Part shown: positions 17,201 to 25,352 of the stretch, one piece after another | Numbering within the stretch: position 1 is the stretch's first letter | How the letters are laid out: every line of letters begins with the position of its first letter | Source: JAZKFT01 sp963845495 | Lineage (GTDB): Bacteria > Bacteroidota > Bacteroidia > Chitinophagales > Chitinophagaceae | NCBI GenBank assembly: GCA_963845495.1 | Contig: CAWJTH010000015.1 | Span: forward strand, 1 to 30,785 | Reading direction: 5' to 3' | DNA length: 30,785 nt | The notes under the pieces: generated by a model | Seen by the model: only the letters and a program-made list of their open reading frames with translations | Database searches by the model: none | What the model was told of the DNA's origin: nothing | Position numbers and translations under genes: made by a program

Positions 17201-18511
17201 ACCATCGACGCAGGCGCAACCTTTATTTTAAACGGTGCAAGCGGCAATTTAACTATGTTGGGGAATTGGGTGAACAATGGCACATTTACACCCAATACAA
17301 GTACGGTTAGTTTAAACGGAACCAGCGCTCAAACGCTTACTGGTGCTACTAATTTTTACAATCTTATTTTAAATAATACGGCCAATCTTACATTAAATAA
17401 CGATGTTGTGATAGGCAATAACCTCACCCTTACCAATGGAAAAATTGTTTTGGGGACGAGTAATTTATCGGTTCCAAATCCAACATCGCTCAGCGGCGCA
17501 TCCAGCACAAAATATATTGTAACCAACGGTACAGGCACATTAAAAATCGGGAACATCGGCAGCACAAGCAGCGATGTTGTTTTCCCCGTTGGTTTTTCAA
17601 CATCCAGTTACACGCCGCTTACATTAAACAATAGTGGCACAACCGATAATTTTTCGTTGAATGTACAATCGCCCATTAGTTCTGTCTCTGTAAATACGCC
17701 CAACCAAGTGGTGCCGGTTTTGTGGGATTTATCGGAAGACATTGCAGGAGGCAGCAACGCTATCATCACTTTGCAATGGAACGCCGCCGATGCAGCTAGC
17801 GCAACTGGTTTTTCAGTTGGCAGCAATAATGTGATGGGCCATTACACAGGCGGTGCTTGGCAAGAACAAGCTGTTTCTGTAAACGGTGCGGGTCCTTACA
17901 CAGCCCAAAACTCAACAGCTTACACTAGTTTTTCTCCATTTGCGGTTGGCATGAGCGGCGCATTAAGCGGCACTTCATTATTGCCGTTGACGCTTACCGC
18001 TTTTAGTGCGTCTACTGAACAGAACAAGGTTACATTAAACTGGCAATCTACCAACGAGGTGGCCGTAGATGATTATGTAATTGAAAAAGGAACCGATGGT
18101 GAAACGTATGCCGCTATAGGAACCGTAACCGCAAACAATAAACTAGCAAACAGTTATTCGTTTACCGATATAACAAATAATAACGGGATAGCCTATTATC
18201 GCTTAAAAATGAGGGACAAAGACGGCAGCTTTAGTTATAGCAAAACGGTGTCGGTTAATATCGAAACGATTACAGATGTATCAATTTTCCCAAATCCAGT
18301 ACACAACAATTTGTATGTAAATTATGCTAGCACTGCAAAAGACGGTTTAATCTCGATTTATACCAATGCTGGAAAAAAATTAAGGAATTACACTGTTGCG
18401 AAGCAATCTACACAAACCGTTATTGATGTATCAGCTTTGGCATCAGGTAGTTATATGCTTATTTTTGAAGGTGATGGAATAACTGAAACAAAGCGATTTA
18501 TAAAATTGTGA
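14246..18511 (+). CDS. Polysaccharide lyase family 8 with adhesin-like region and T9SS sorting domain
   Basis: An endo- or exolytic eliminase for uronate-containing glycans of the chondroitin AC/hyaluronate/xanthan lyase family. The signal peptide ends near VFGQ. Residues about 25-715 are the PL8 fold: NNWYYDQIGYPQLLGQTLVL, TGANRIDESLHWLYRG, YAFLQHGAELMTQTYGNVLL with His228 and Tyr237, GRAISR with Arg291 and Arg295, then GENLLGTFLSEGATDIRVTG, FPVWDWNMIPGVT and KKAWFFFDDEVVCVGAGI. The His/Tyr/Arg spacing equals that in Pedobacter heparinus chondroitinase AC. Residues about 716-1340 are Thr/Asn/Gly-rich beta repeats (GNWASTSTWSSGIVPG, LTMLGNWVNNGTF) of the kind found in surface proteins. The last 78 residues, from VSIFPNPVHNNLYV to TKRFIKL, are a type A T9SS sorting domain, so the enzyme is exported and attached or released. 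At 1421 residues it is about twice a normal PL8. Confidence 0.93.
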   Translation: MKMKCSAWFVSAFICMAFANVFGQSDYATIITNVTAGLKTGVNITSLNNTVTTNMGTQNADGSWPDLSYVTGVNGDVPYNTHLTRLYQFSEAYTFPGGTHYGDANLYAKLSLALEYWNANIHDANNWYYDQIGYPQLLGQTLVLMRNGALALSATDSTNAMNYLASRENPSVETGANRIDESLHWLYRGALTANASVVNTAVTQAGTTLNLVSSGSEGINYDYAFLQHGAELMTQTYGNVLLGDVYDMANYINGTAYSFTTAQMQTAFVLLHNSYTGAARGKWKDFSLDGRAISRSGDLGMSASITAQAMKVDAVNYTALRNDSLRLSGVQPASYNIATPYHIHYWTADYTLHNRPTYSFSVRSVSTRTLRDESINGENLLGTFLSEGATDIRVTGNEYLNIFPVWDWNMIPGVTMRDFATTPTNSSGVAGNQAYVGGVSDSTYGASANYMNYNSVTAKKAWFFFDDEVVCVGAGITSTATENVSTCVNQCLLNGSVSVSSGGTISTLATHTQTPYTGNLQWALQGNVGYFFPSGGNVTISNQAQTGSWSTINTTQSTNTITTDVFKMWFDHGVAPTNDTYQYIVVPNIGTTAQMTAYNQSNIKIIVNTVSTQAVKHDGLNMLEAIFRATAGATVTDPTSGLKLTVDQPCAVLVKNIGTSTVTISIADPSQAASSINVGITFPGATAAITKGIVMPAGNYKGSSITFTTNINDVSTPAPSYIAIANGNWASTSTWSSGIVPGTSSNVSIPTGTTVTIAAAVTRDAGTTTTVSGTLILSAVLTANGAVAVNGGTIQVNQAGMGSTTTNSIHFVYDDNAKLIVNNTSAATVGDASVYWGKTYAANEATTTAPRTVIISGTASFGVYGAGTRTVANLLQITSNVPLATTTGSITVTGTFEVSGAITLNASLICNGICQIDAGGSITAGTYAAPTYGSSSILKYNRGTATTVGAEWLTGSANPGYPANVEIANGTVTSAATARSLSKNFTIDAGATFILNGASGNLTMLGNWVNNGTFTPNTSTVSLNGTSAQTLTGATNFYNLILNNTANLTLNNDVVIGNNLTLTNGKIVLGTSNLSVPNPTSLSGASSTKYIVTNGTGTLKIGNIGSTSSDVVFPVGFSTSSYTPLTLNNSGTTDNFSLNVQSPISSVSVNTPNQVVPVLWDLSEDIAGGSNAIITLQWNAADAASATGFSVGSNNVMGHYTGGAWQEQAVSVNGAGPYTAQNSTAYTSFSPFAVGMSGALSGTSLLPLTLTAFSASTEQNKVTLNWQSTNEVAVDDYVIEKGTDGETYAAIGTVTANNKLANSYSFTDITNNNGIAYYRLKMRDKDGSFSYSKTVSVNIETITDVSIFPNPVHNNLYVNYASTAKDGLISIYTNAGKKLRNYTVAKQSTQTVIDVSALASGSYMLIFEGDGITETKRFIKL

Positions 18512-18564
18512 AACAAGTATTGAAAATGGAAACTGGCAAAGAGATTTTACATGTAGCTTTCTCA

Positions 18565-18627
18565 AAGGTGAATGACCTTATTCAGTTTTTTATAATAATT
18601 GATTTTTGAGAAAAGGTCAATCACCTT
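18565..18627. promoter_or_regulatory. Pair of matching 15-bp palindromes upstream of the second PL8 gene
   Basis: AAGGTGAATGACCTT (18565-18579) and AAGGTCAATCACCTT (18613-18627) are both of the form AAGGTSAATSACCTT, a self-complementary word with AAGGT/ACCTT arms. Their centres are 48 bases apart, and the second ends 77 bases before the start codon. Each could be a dimer-binding operator or a small hairpin; TTCTCAA and TTGAGAA precede the first and second copies. Function inferred only from form and place. Confidence 0.45.
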
Positions 18628-18704
18628 ATTGGGAACTTTCGAACACTTGAGGTGGGAATCTTTTAATTATCGACTTAAAGCTTTGGAATAAATATTCAAT
18701 CGAA

Positions 18705-20807
18705 ATGGCAAATAAAAAAAGTATCAGGTTCGTTAGTTTTACATTAGTTTGTTTGGTTTCAATTAACCAAATCACCGCCCAATCCACCACAATGGATACG
18801 GTAATGGCCAGAATAAAAACCAAAATAATTGGCGGCATCAGCGACAATCATTTAAAATCTATTTGTGACAAAAGTTTAGCGACCATGCAAAAAGATGGTT
18901 CTTGGAGTGACATAAATTATGGCAATCCAATTGACACGCATCTTTCCCGCATTAAAAACTTTGCTACGGCATATACCAAATCATCGAACCAATTATATAA
19001 AAACGATGACATATACAACGCCATCGTAACCGCATTGCAATTTTGGGTGAACCGAAAACCCGTGAACACTAATTGGTGGTACAACGACATCTCTTACCCG
19101 CAAAGTATTGGCGAGATATTAATTGTAATGAACTATTCGCCCAAACCTTTGCCAACCGCCTTGCGGGATACATTATTGGAAAGGATGAAAAAAGGCAATC
19201 CTTACAAACAAACAGGAGCCAATAAGTCAGACGAAGCTTTGCATTATTTGTATCGAGCTTGCGTTACCCACAACAAACTGCTCATGGATTCGGCCATCGA
19301 ACAAGCTTTCCAGCCCATTACGATATTGGATGGCGGAGAAGGAATTCAATACGATAATTCCTATTTTCAACACGGCACCCAATTGGCCATCGGTAGTTAT
19401 GGACCAGTTTTCACGCAAAACTCTTACAATATCGCTTCCTATTTAAGTGGAACAGCCTATGCCTTAAAGGGGGAAAAGTTGGGCATTTTAAGTAATTATG
19501 TAAAAAATACTTTCCTTAAAACCATACGTGGCCAATACATTGATTTTAATGTGTTGGGTCGTGGTATCAGCCGACCGAATTTGGTTAAAGTAGGTGGCGG
19601 TTTTTTGGATAAAGAAAAAGTGGTTGACCCGACCAACAACACAACTTGGAATGCCGCAACAGCAAGAATGGATGGCGATAAAGCGCCGAGTTACGCCATC
19701 ACCCCATCGCATACGCATTTTTTTAGGGGTGATTATGATTTGCACATCCGGCCCGGTTATTCTTTTAATATCCGCACCAATTCTGTTCGTACAAAGCGTA
19801 CCGAAATGGGCAACGGCGAAAATTGGTATGGCCGTTATTTGCCCGACGGCGCAACCGATATTCAAGTAAAAGGTGGTGAATATTATAACATTATGCCTGT
19901 TTGGGAATGGGATAAAATTCCCGGCACCACCAACCGCGATTATCCAGAAGACCGCAAAATGACGGAAGCTTGGGGCCAAAGCGGCAACACCAATTTTGTG
20001 GGTGGCGTAAGCGATAGTTTGTACGGTGCCACCGTTTACGATTTAGATTATGACTCAGTAAAAGCAAAAAAAGCTTGGTTCTTTTTTGATGATGAAGTGG
20101 TTTGTTTGGGTGCCGGAATAACCAGCAACAGTCCTGAAAATATTACGACAACCATTAACCAGTGCTGGTTGGATGGTGATGTAACTACTTCGGGCGAAGG
20201 CAAAACAACTCCTTTGGCTGATGGTGAAAATTTATCCAGCAAAGCAAAATGGGTGATGCACGGCGGCGTTGGCTATTTCCTCCCCGCAGGCGGAAATACC
20301 AACATCAGCAATACTGAACAGCGTGGCAATTGGTATCATATCAACAATGGCTATTCTACAAAAGATACAACTGCAAAGGTGTTTAAACTATGGTTAAACC
20401 ACGGCGCAAAGCCAGCAAATGCAGGCTACGCTTATATTGTAGCACCTGGCAAAACCAATAAGCGTGATATGGAAAACTATCCCGTTGACAATATTAGAAT
20501 AATTAGCAACAGCACAGAAATACAAGCGGTTCACCAAAAGGCATTAGATATTTTGCAAATTGTATTTTATAAATCTGGAACTTTTAAAGAAAACGGCATT
20601 ACCGTTACAGTTGATGAACCTTGCATCTTGATGGTTAAAAATGTAAGCGGGAAAAAGCCGATCCTTTACATTGCAGATCCTGCACAAGCCAATAAAAACA
20701 TCAACATTAGTTTGCAATTGCCTAGCATAAACGGAACAAAACAATTGGTTTGTAACATGCCGCTAGCGCCTTATTTGGGCAAATCGATTAAAGTGGTGGT
20801 GGAATAA
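18705..20807 (+). CDS. Polysaccharide lyase family 8, chondroitin AC/hyaluronate lyase-like, periplasmic
   Basis: Cleaves uronate-containing polysaccharide by beta-elimination, leaving 4,5-unsaturated ends for GH88. The 700 residues equal the size of Pedobacter heparinus chondroitinase AC. A signal peptide ends in ITAQ; there is no lipobox or sorting domain, so it is probably periplasmic. The helical N-terminal domain has NWWYNDISYPQSIGEILIVM, TGANKSDEALHYLYRA, YFQHGTQLAIGSYGPVF with His223 and Tyr232, and GRGISR with Arg286 and Arg290; the spacing equals the known His225/Tyr234/Arg288/Arg292 set. The beta part has HIRPGYSFNIRTNSVRT, GENWYGRYLPDGATDIQVKG, MPVWEWDKIPGTTNRDYP and KKAWFFFDDEVVCLGAGI. 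It is a paralogue of the preceding gene without the added C-terminal half. Xanthan-type specificity cannot be excluded. Confidence 0.93.
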   Translation: MANKKSIRFVSFTLVCLVSINQITAQSTTMDTVMARIKTKIIGGISDNHLKSICDKSLATMQKDGSWSDINYGNPIDTHLSRIKNFATAYTKSSNQLYKNDDIYNAIVTALQFWVNRKPVNTNWWYNDISYPQSIGEILIVMNYSPKPLPTALRDTLLERMKKGNPYKQTGANKSDEALHYLYRACVTHNKLLMDSAIEQAFQPITILDGGEGIQYDNSYFQHGTQLAIGSYGPVFTQNSYNIASYLSGTAYALKGEKLGILSNYVKNTFLKTIRGQYIDFNVLGRGISRPNLVKVGGGFLDKEKVVDPTNNTTWNAATARMDGDKAPSYAITPSHTHFFRGDYDLHIRPGYSFNIRTNSVRTKRTEMGNGENWYGRYLPDGATDIQVKGGEYYNIMPVWEWDKIPGTTNRDYPEDRKMTEAWGQSGNTNFVGGVSDSLYGATVYDLDYDSVKAKKAWFFFDDEVVCLGAGITSNSPENITTTINQCWLDGDVTTSGEGKTTPLADGENLSSKAKWVMHGGVGYFLPAGGNTNISNTEQRGNWYHINNGYSTKDTTAKVFKLWLNHGAKPANAGYAYIVAPGKTNKRDMENYPVDNIRIISNSTEIQAVHQKALDILQIVFYKSGTFKENGITVTVDEPCILMVKNVSGKKPILYIADPAQANKNINISLQLPSINGTKQLVCNMPLAPYLGKSIKVVVE

Positions 20808-20820
20808 TGATTTCATTGGT

Positions 20821-20966
20821 TGTACATAAATTTTAATGCCACGGGTTGCACCCATGGCTATGTACATTCGACCCCCATTGGGGTCCTTGATAAAAAATTA
20901 TTGAATTGAATTATCGGATAAGCCTGTAGGGCTTCAATTTGCATAGCCGTGGATGCAATCCATGGC
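20821..20966. repeat. Multi-hairpin intergenic repeat between PL8 and the HTCS gene
   Basis: Two related near-palindromes bracket the element: GCCACGGGTTGCACCCATGGC (20838-20858), framed by TGTACATA and TATGTACA, and the similar 20946-20966 (GCCGTGGA/TCCATGGC arms). Between them are GACCCC/GGGGTC (20870-20885) and AAGCC/GGGCTT around TGTA (20920-20934). It lies between two convergent stop codons, where it could end transcription from both sides. The repeat resembles REP-type intergenic units of Bacteroidota. Confidence 0.65.
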
Positions 20967-20989
20967 ATTATGGGTTACGCAAGATATCC

Positions 20990-23900
20990 CTATCCCTCCG
21001 CATATTCTTTGGGGCTTACCCCAAACAATCTTTTAAATTCTTTATTAAAATATTTCCGGTCGTAATAACCAACCGCGGCGGCTACATCATAATCTGTAAA
21101 TTGTTTTTCGCGAAGCAAAGCGGCAGCCTTTTTAAAACGCAGCGATTTCACAAAATCATTTACAGACATATTGGTTACAGCTTTTAATTTTTTGTACAAA
21201 ATAGGCGGACTCATAGCCACTTTTTTTGAAATTAATGCCACACCAAAGTCGGGATCGTCAATATTTGCTTCCACCAATTGTATCAATTTATCTAAAAATT
21301 CTTGGTCAATCGGGTTAAGGTAAGCAGGCTCAATTATTTTAACCAAAATCGGCTCAAGTATAGTATCAGCTTCGGTTTTAACAAGCGGCGCAATATTAAT
21401 TTGCTGGCTAAACCGTTGGCGCATGCGTTCGCGACTCGCCAATAAATTTCTTACGTTCAATTCCAATATTTTAGTACTAAAAGGTTTGGTGAGATAACTA
21501 TCTGCTCCTGTTTCAAGTCCGCTCACCTGATCATTTTGCGAGCTTTTGGCAGTCAGCAATATTACCGGGATGTGGCTCGTACGTTCGTCGGTTTTTAACT
21601 TTTTACACAACGTAAACCCGTTCATTTCCGGCATCATTACATCGCTCACAATTAAATCAGGTATTTGCTCGGTGGCTTTTTGCCAGCCTTCCAATCCATT
21701 TTCCGCTAATAAAATATTGTAAGTCGGTTCCAATGTTTCTCTTACCAATTGCCTTAAATCGGCATTATCCTCTGTAATTAAAATGGTAAAAGGTTTGGTT
21801 CCGGTATTTTGTATTTCACTATTTTGTTCATTTTCAGCGGGTGGCAAAATAGGTTGCAAAAAGGTTTCGGTTGTGTGCAAATGATTGCCAATTGCATGGA
21901 TGGTTACGTTTTTATCATATTCAAAATGCTGGTAACCTTGTTGCAGCACAACCGTAAAAGTTGTTTTTCCTTCTTTGTAATCCATGGCAGGTTCACTGTT
22001 CACAGTTATGTAGCCATGGTGCAGTTCCACAATATGTTTGGTAAGCGCCAAGCCAATGCCATAGCCTGTATTTTGTTTGCCATGGTCCAGCACCTGAAAA
22101 AAATTGGTAAACAATTTATCAAGATATTCCGGCGCAATGCCGCGGCCATTATCGGTTACGCTTACCGTTGTTGTATCGGCCCTTTGTTGCAATTCGACAA
22201 CAATATTTCCGCCGCCAGGCGTAAACTTAAAGGCGTTTGTAATCAAATTAAAAAACACTTTTTCCAATTGTTCCGCATCAAAATACAGCGGCGCATTTTC
22301 GGTATTATGGATAAAAGAAATATTTATTTTTTTTGACAAAGCAAGATCCCGGAAGCTAGTGTAAATATTTTCTACAAATTCTACCAAATTGTACCTGTCC
22401 ACATTTAACTGCAGATGATTCGTTTCCGCTTTCCTAAAATCCATCAGTTCACTTACCAATTTTAATAAACGGTTGGCGTTGTTTTTAACGTTGCTAAGCT
22501 GTTGTTTGGTAGCATCGTCTTGTTTTTCATCCAACAACTTATCAACTGGTGCCATAATTAAAGTAAGATGGGTGCGTATTTCGTGAGAAATATTGGTGAA
22601 GAAATTCAACTTTACTTGGTGCAGTTCATCTTCCCGAACCAACAATGCACGCAAAAAGAAAAACCGGCTAATCAAGAAAACTAATAAAACCAGCAACAAC
22701 ACATAAATTCCATAAGCCCACCAAGTGCGCCAATAAGGCGGTAAAATCTGGATTTTTAAACTGATCGGTTGGCTCCAAACGCCATCGTTGTTAGCACCCT
22801 TTGCCCAAAAAGTATATTCGCCGGGCGATAAATTGGTGTAAGCGGCAGATGGTGTATTAGTTTCATTCCAATCTTTGTCGAAACCATCCAATTTATAGGC
22901 GTATTTGTTTTTACTGTTTTTGATAAAATTCAACAAAGCAAAATCGACGGTAAACACGTTTTGGTTGTAATGCAATAAAATATTTTGTGTTAAACTGATG
23001 TCTTTTTGCAATAATCCATCTGGTCCATTTATCGCAATTGGTTGGTTAAACAATTTTAGTCCCGTAAAAACTACGGGTGAAATATAATCGTTGCTTTCAA
23101 TTTTATCTGGGTAAAAACTAGAAATGCCGTTGTATCCACCAAAGAAAAATTTGCCTTTGCTATCTTTAAAAAAGGCATTATAATTAAATTGGTTGCCAGC
23201 TAAACCATCGCCGCTGGTATAAGTTTTAAAATGTTTTTTATTGATGTTAAAACGAGAAAGCCCGTTATTAGTGCTGATCCACAAATCGCCGTTGGGAGCT
23301 TCTAAAATACCCATCACATTGTTGTTTGCCAATCCATCTTTTTCGGTAAAATAAGTGATGTGTTTTGTCGCAAGATCGCAAAGGCCAATGCCGCCAAGTT
23401 GAGTGCCAATCCATATCCTGCCTTTTGAATCTTGAAAAATACAGTTGACAAAAGGTTGTGTAGAAACGGTTTTTCCTTTTACATTTTCAACAAATGGAAT
23501 TGGTTGTTTGGCGCTGTCAGCCAGTTTAAATAAGCCTGCCGATGTGCCGATCCAAAGATTTTTTTGGATGTCTTCAAACAAATAATGTACGTTGGTTACA
23601 GGCAAATTAAATGGCGCAGGTTTGGTGTGCTTTCTAAAATAACCATCTCTATTGTCAACATAAGTAAGGCCATTTAAGGAGCCAACCCAAAGCCTGCCGT
23701 GGCTGTCTTCCAACATGGTTATTATTTCCGACACATCGGTTACATCTTTATTTTGCTGCTCAACATTTATAAATTGTTTAAAGCGTCCTTTGGCAGAATC
23801 GAACAAGCAAAGTCCGCCACCGTGCACGCCGGCCCAAACATTGCCGCTTTTATCAATGTAAACCAATTTTACCAAGTTCGATGGCAAGCTGGTGGTGTCT

Positions 23901-25153
23901 TTGGGAATATTTTTATAGCTGATAAAATTGCCCGATTGCCGATACAAATAGTTTAATCCGCCACCTTCGGTACCAATCCAAAAGTTGTGATGCCTATCTT
24001 CCACAATTGAACTGATAACGTTGTTGCTGATACTTTTGGACGACCGGTTGTTTTGATACAACGTAAATGCATTGGAATAAGCAACATCAACCCCACCAAA
24101 ATAAGTACCGATCCACATGGTGCCGTTGGTATCCTTAAATATGCTATGGATGGAGTTTTGACTAATGCTCGATTTATCTTCTGGATCGTGCTGGTACGAA
24201 GTAAAAGTTTTATCGCTGGGATCCATTATGCTCAAACCATCCTGCGTGCCGATCCATATTTTTCCTGTTTTATCAAGGATTAATTTGCGGATATTGTCAT
24301 TTATTAAACTAGTTGGGTCTGCGTCGTTATGTACAAAATGTGAGAAGCTGGTATCGGTTTTATTAAATCGTTGCAATCCGTTGTACTGCGTTCCGATCCA
24401 AAGCCGTTGTTGAAAATCTTCCAAAATGCTGGTAATAAAATCGCCCGACAAGCTTTTTGGTTTGTTTATTTCGTGCTTAAAAAGCTGGTAGCGGTAACTG
24501 TCATTCTGCCCGTTTATTTTCAGTAATCCCGTTGATGTGCCCACCCACAATGTGCCTTCATGGTCTTCGTAAATGCTATGTACTTTAAAACCAATCCTAG
24601 TTTGTGCAGAATTGTTGCAAAACAAATGCTTGAATTCATTATGCTCACGATCTACCAATAAGTTCAATCCGTTTTCTGTACCTATCCATAAACGATGTTT
24701 GGTATCTTCATAAATAACGCTGATGGTATCGTTTGTGAGGTTTGTGATCCGTTCAAAATTGTCGTGTTCGGGATTATACCTGTTTAGTCCGTTAAGGGTT
24801 CCTGCCCAAAGTACGCCTTGGCTATCGCCCAAAAGCGAAAGCAAATAACTATCTGAAATACTATTTTTATTGCTGGGGTTATTTTTGTAAACCGTGAAAC
24901 CACGGGTATCATATTTATTTAGCCCATCGCGGGTGCCGACCCAAATAAACCCCCGATTATCTTGTGCAATGGATAACGCCGAATTTTGAGAAAGGCCATT
25001 TTCAACCGAAAGTGTTGTAAAGGCTATTTTTTGGCCAATAGCAGTTTGTAAAAAAAAGATAAAAATTAAAGCAAGAAGCGTAAATTTTACAACTTCCCGC
25101 ATACACAGCGTTTTATTCAAAGTTTTTTGCAAACAGTTTTTTTTGGAACTCAA
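20990..25153 (-). CDS. Hybrid two-component system sensor/regulator (HTCS) of the PUL
   Basis: A single 1387-residue protein that senses a glycan fragment in the periplasm and controls transcription in the cytosol. In order: signal peptide (about 1-40, ending IGQ); a long two-propeller sensor built of repeats such as WVGTRDGLNKYD, LWIGTENGLNLL, IWIGTQDGLSIM (about 45-690); a Y_Y_Y domain (YAYKLDGFDKDWNET, LSPGEYTFWAKG); one membrane segment (about 812-836, WWAYGIYVLLLVLLVFLI); a HisKA domain with phospho-acceptor His857 in NISHEIRTHL; an HATPase domain (NLITNAFKFTPGGG, DNGRGIAPEY, GYGIGLALTKHIVE); a receiver domain with Asp1171 in VSDVMMPEMNGF and the TKPF lysine; and a C-terminal AraC-type HTH (VGYYDRKYFNKEFKRLFGVSPKEYAEG in pieces). 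The H-box has His where most kinases have Pro (HEIRTH). It is convergent to the PL8 genes and is the likely PUL activator. Confidence 0.95.
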   Translation of the reverse strand: MSSKKNCLQKTLNKTLCMREVVKFTLLALIFIFFLQTAIGQKIAFTTLSVENGLSQNSALSIAQDNRGFIWVGTRDGLNKYDTRGFTVYKNNPSNKNSISDSYLLSLLGDSQGVLWAGTLNGLNRYNPEHDNFERITNLTNDTISVIYEDTKHRLWIGTENGLNLLVDREHNEFKHLFCNNSAQTRIGFKVHSIYEDHEGTLWVGTSTGLLKINGQNDSYRYQLFKHEINKPKSLSGDFITSILEDFQQRLWIGTQYNGLQRFNKTDTSFSHFVHNDADPTSLINDNIRKLILDKTGKIWIGTQDGLSIMDPSDKTFTSYQHDPEDKSSISQNSIHSIFKDTNGTMWIGTYFGGVDVAYSNAFTLYQNNRSSKSISNNVISSIVEDRHHNFWIGTEGGGLNYLYRQSGNFISYKNIPKDTTSLPSNLVKLVYIDKSGNVWAGVHGGGLCLFDSAKGRFKQFINVEQQNKDVTDVSEIITMLEDSHGRLWVGSLNGLTYVDNRDGYFRKHTKPAPFNLPVTNVHYLFEDIQKNLWIGTSAGLFKLADSAKQPIPFVENVKGKTVSTQPFVNCIFQDSKGRIWIGTQLGGIGLCDLATKHITYFTEKDGLANNNVMGILEAPNGDLWISTNNGLSRFNINKKHFKTYTSGDGLAGNQFNYNAFFKDSKGKFFFGGYNGISSFYPDKIESNDYISPVVFTGLKLFNQPIAINGPDGLLQKDISLTQNILLHYNQNVFTVDFALLNFIKNSKNKYAYKLDGFDKDWNETNTPSAAYTNLSPGEYTFWAKGANNDGVWSQPISLKIQILPPYWRTWWAYGIYVLLLVLLVFLISRFFFLRALLVREDELHQVKLNFFTNISHEIRTHLTLIMAPVDKLLDEKQDDATKQQLSNVKNNANRLLKLVSELMDFRKAETNHLQLNVDRYNLVEFVENIYTSFRDLALSKKINISFIHNTENAPLYFDAEQLEKVFFNLITNAFKFTPGGGNIVVELQQRADTTTVSVTDNGRGIAPEYLDKLFTNFFQVLDHGKQNTGYGIGLALTKHIVELHHGYITVNSEPAMDYKEGKTTFTVVLQQGYQHFEYDKNVTIHAIGNHLHTTETFLQPILPPAENEQNSEIQNTGTKPFTILITEDNADLRQLVRETLEPTYNILLAENGLEGWQKATEQIPDLIVSDVMMPEMNGFTLCKKLKTDERTSHIPVILLTAKSSQNDQVSGLETGADSYLTKPFSTKILELNVRNLLASRERMRQRFSQQINIAPLVKTEADTILEPILVKIIEPAYLNPIDQEFLDKLIQLVEANIDDPDFGVALISKKVAMSPPILYKKLKAVTNMSVNDFVKSLRFKKAAALLREKQFTDYDVAAAVGYYDRKYFNKEFKRLFGVSPKEYAEG

Positions 25154-25231
25154 ATTTAAGCCAATCGGCTAAATCGAAAATACTATGCAATAACTTTAAA
25201 CTTATTTCTACAAAATACTACATAAATACTC

Positions 25232-25265
25232 AAAAAAGATCATTCATATTTGAATGGTCTTTTTT
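25232..25265 (-). terminator. Terminator downstream of the aquaporin gene
   Basis: AAAAAAGATCATTCA (25232-25246) pairs with TGAATGGTCTTTTTT (25251-25265), with one G-U type mismatch and loop TATT. Read on the minus strand the stem is followed by a T-run, so it would stop transcription coming from the aquaporin before the HTCS gene; A- and T-runs on both sides make it possibly bidirectional. Confidence 0.7.
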
Positions 25266-25352
25266 GAATTAAGCACTAAAAAACAGTTGGCAATTTGTAT
25301 CGAATCGAATACAACTACCACTTGTTTTATTTATTTATCAGATATAGTTCCC

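Noticed and set aside
19488..19979. Minus-strand frame of 163 codons
   Set aside because: Antisense to the PL8 catalytic region, whose frame is strongly supported by motifs; no family likeness in the shadow.
21809..22336. Plus-strand frame of 175 codons
   Set aside because: Antisense to the kinase part of the HTCS gene and without recognisable domains.
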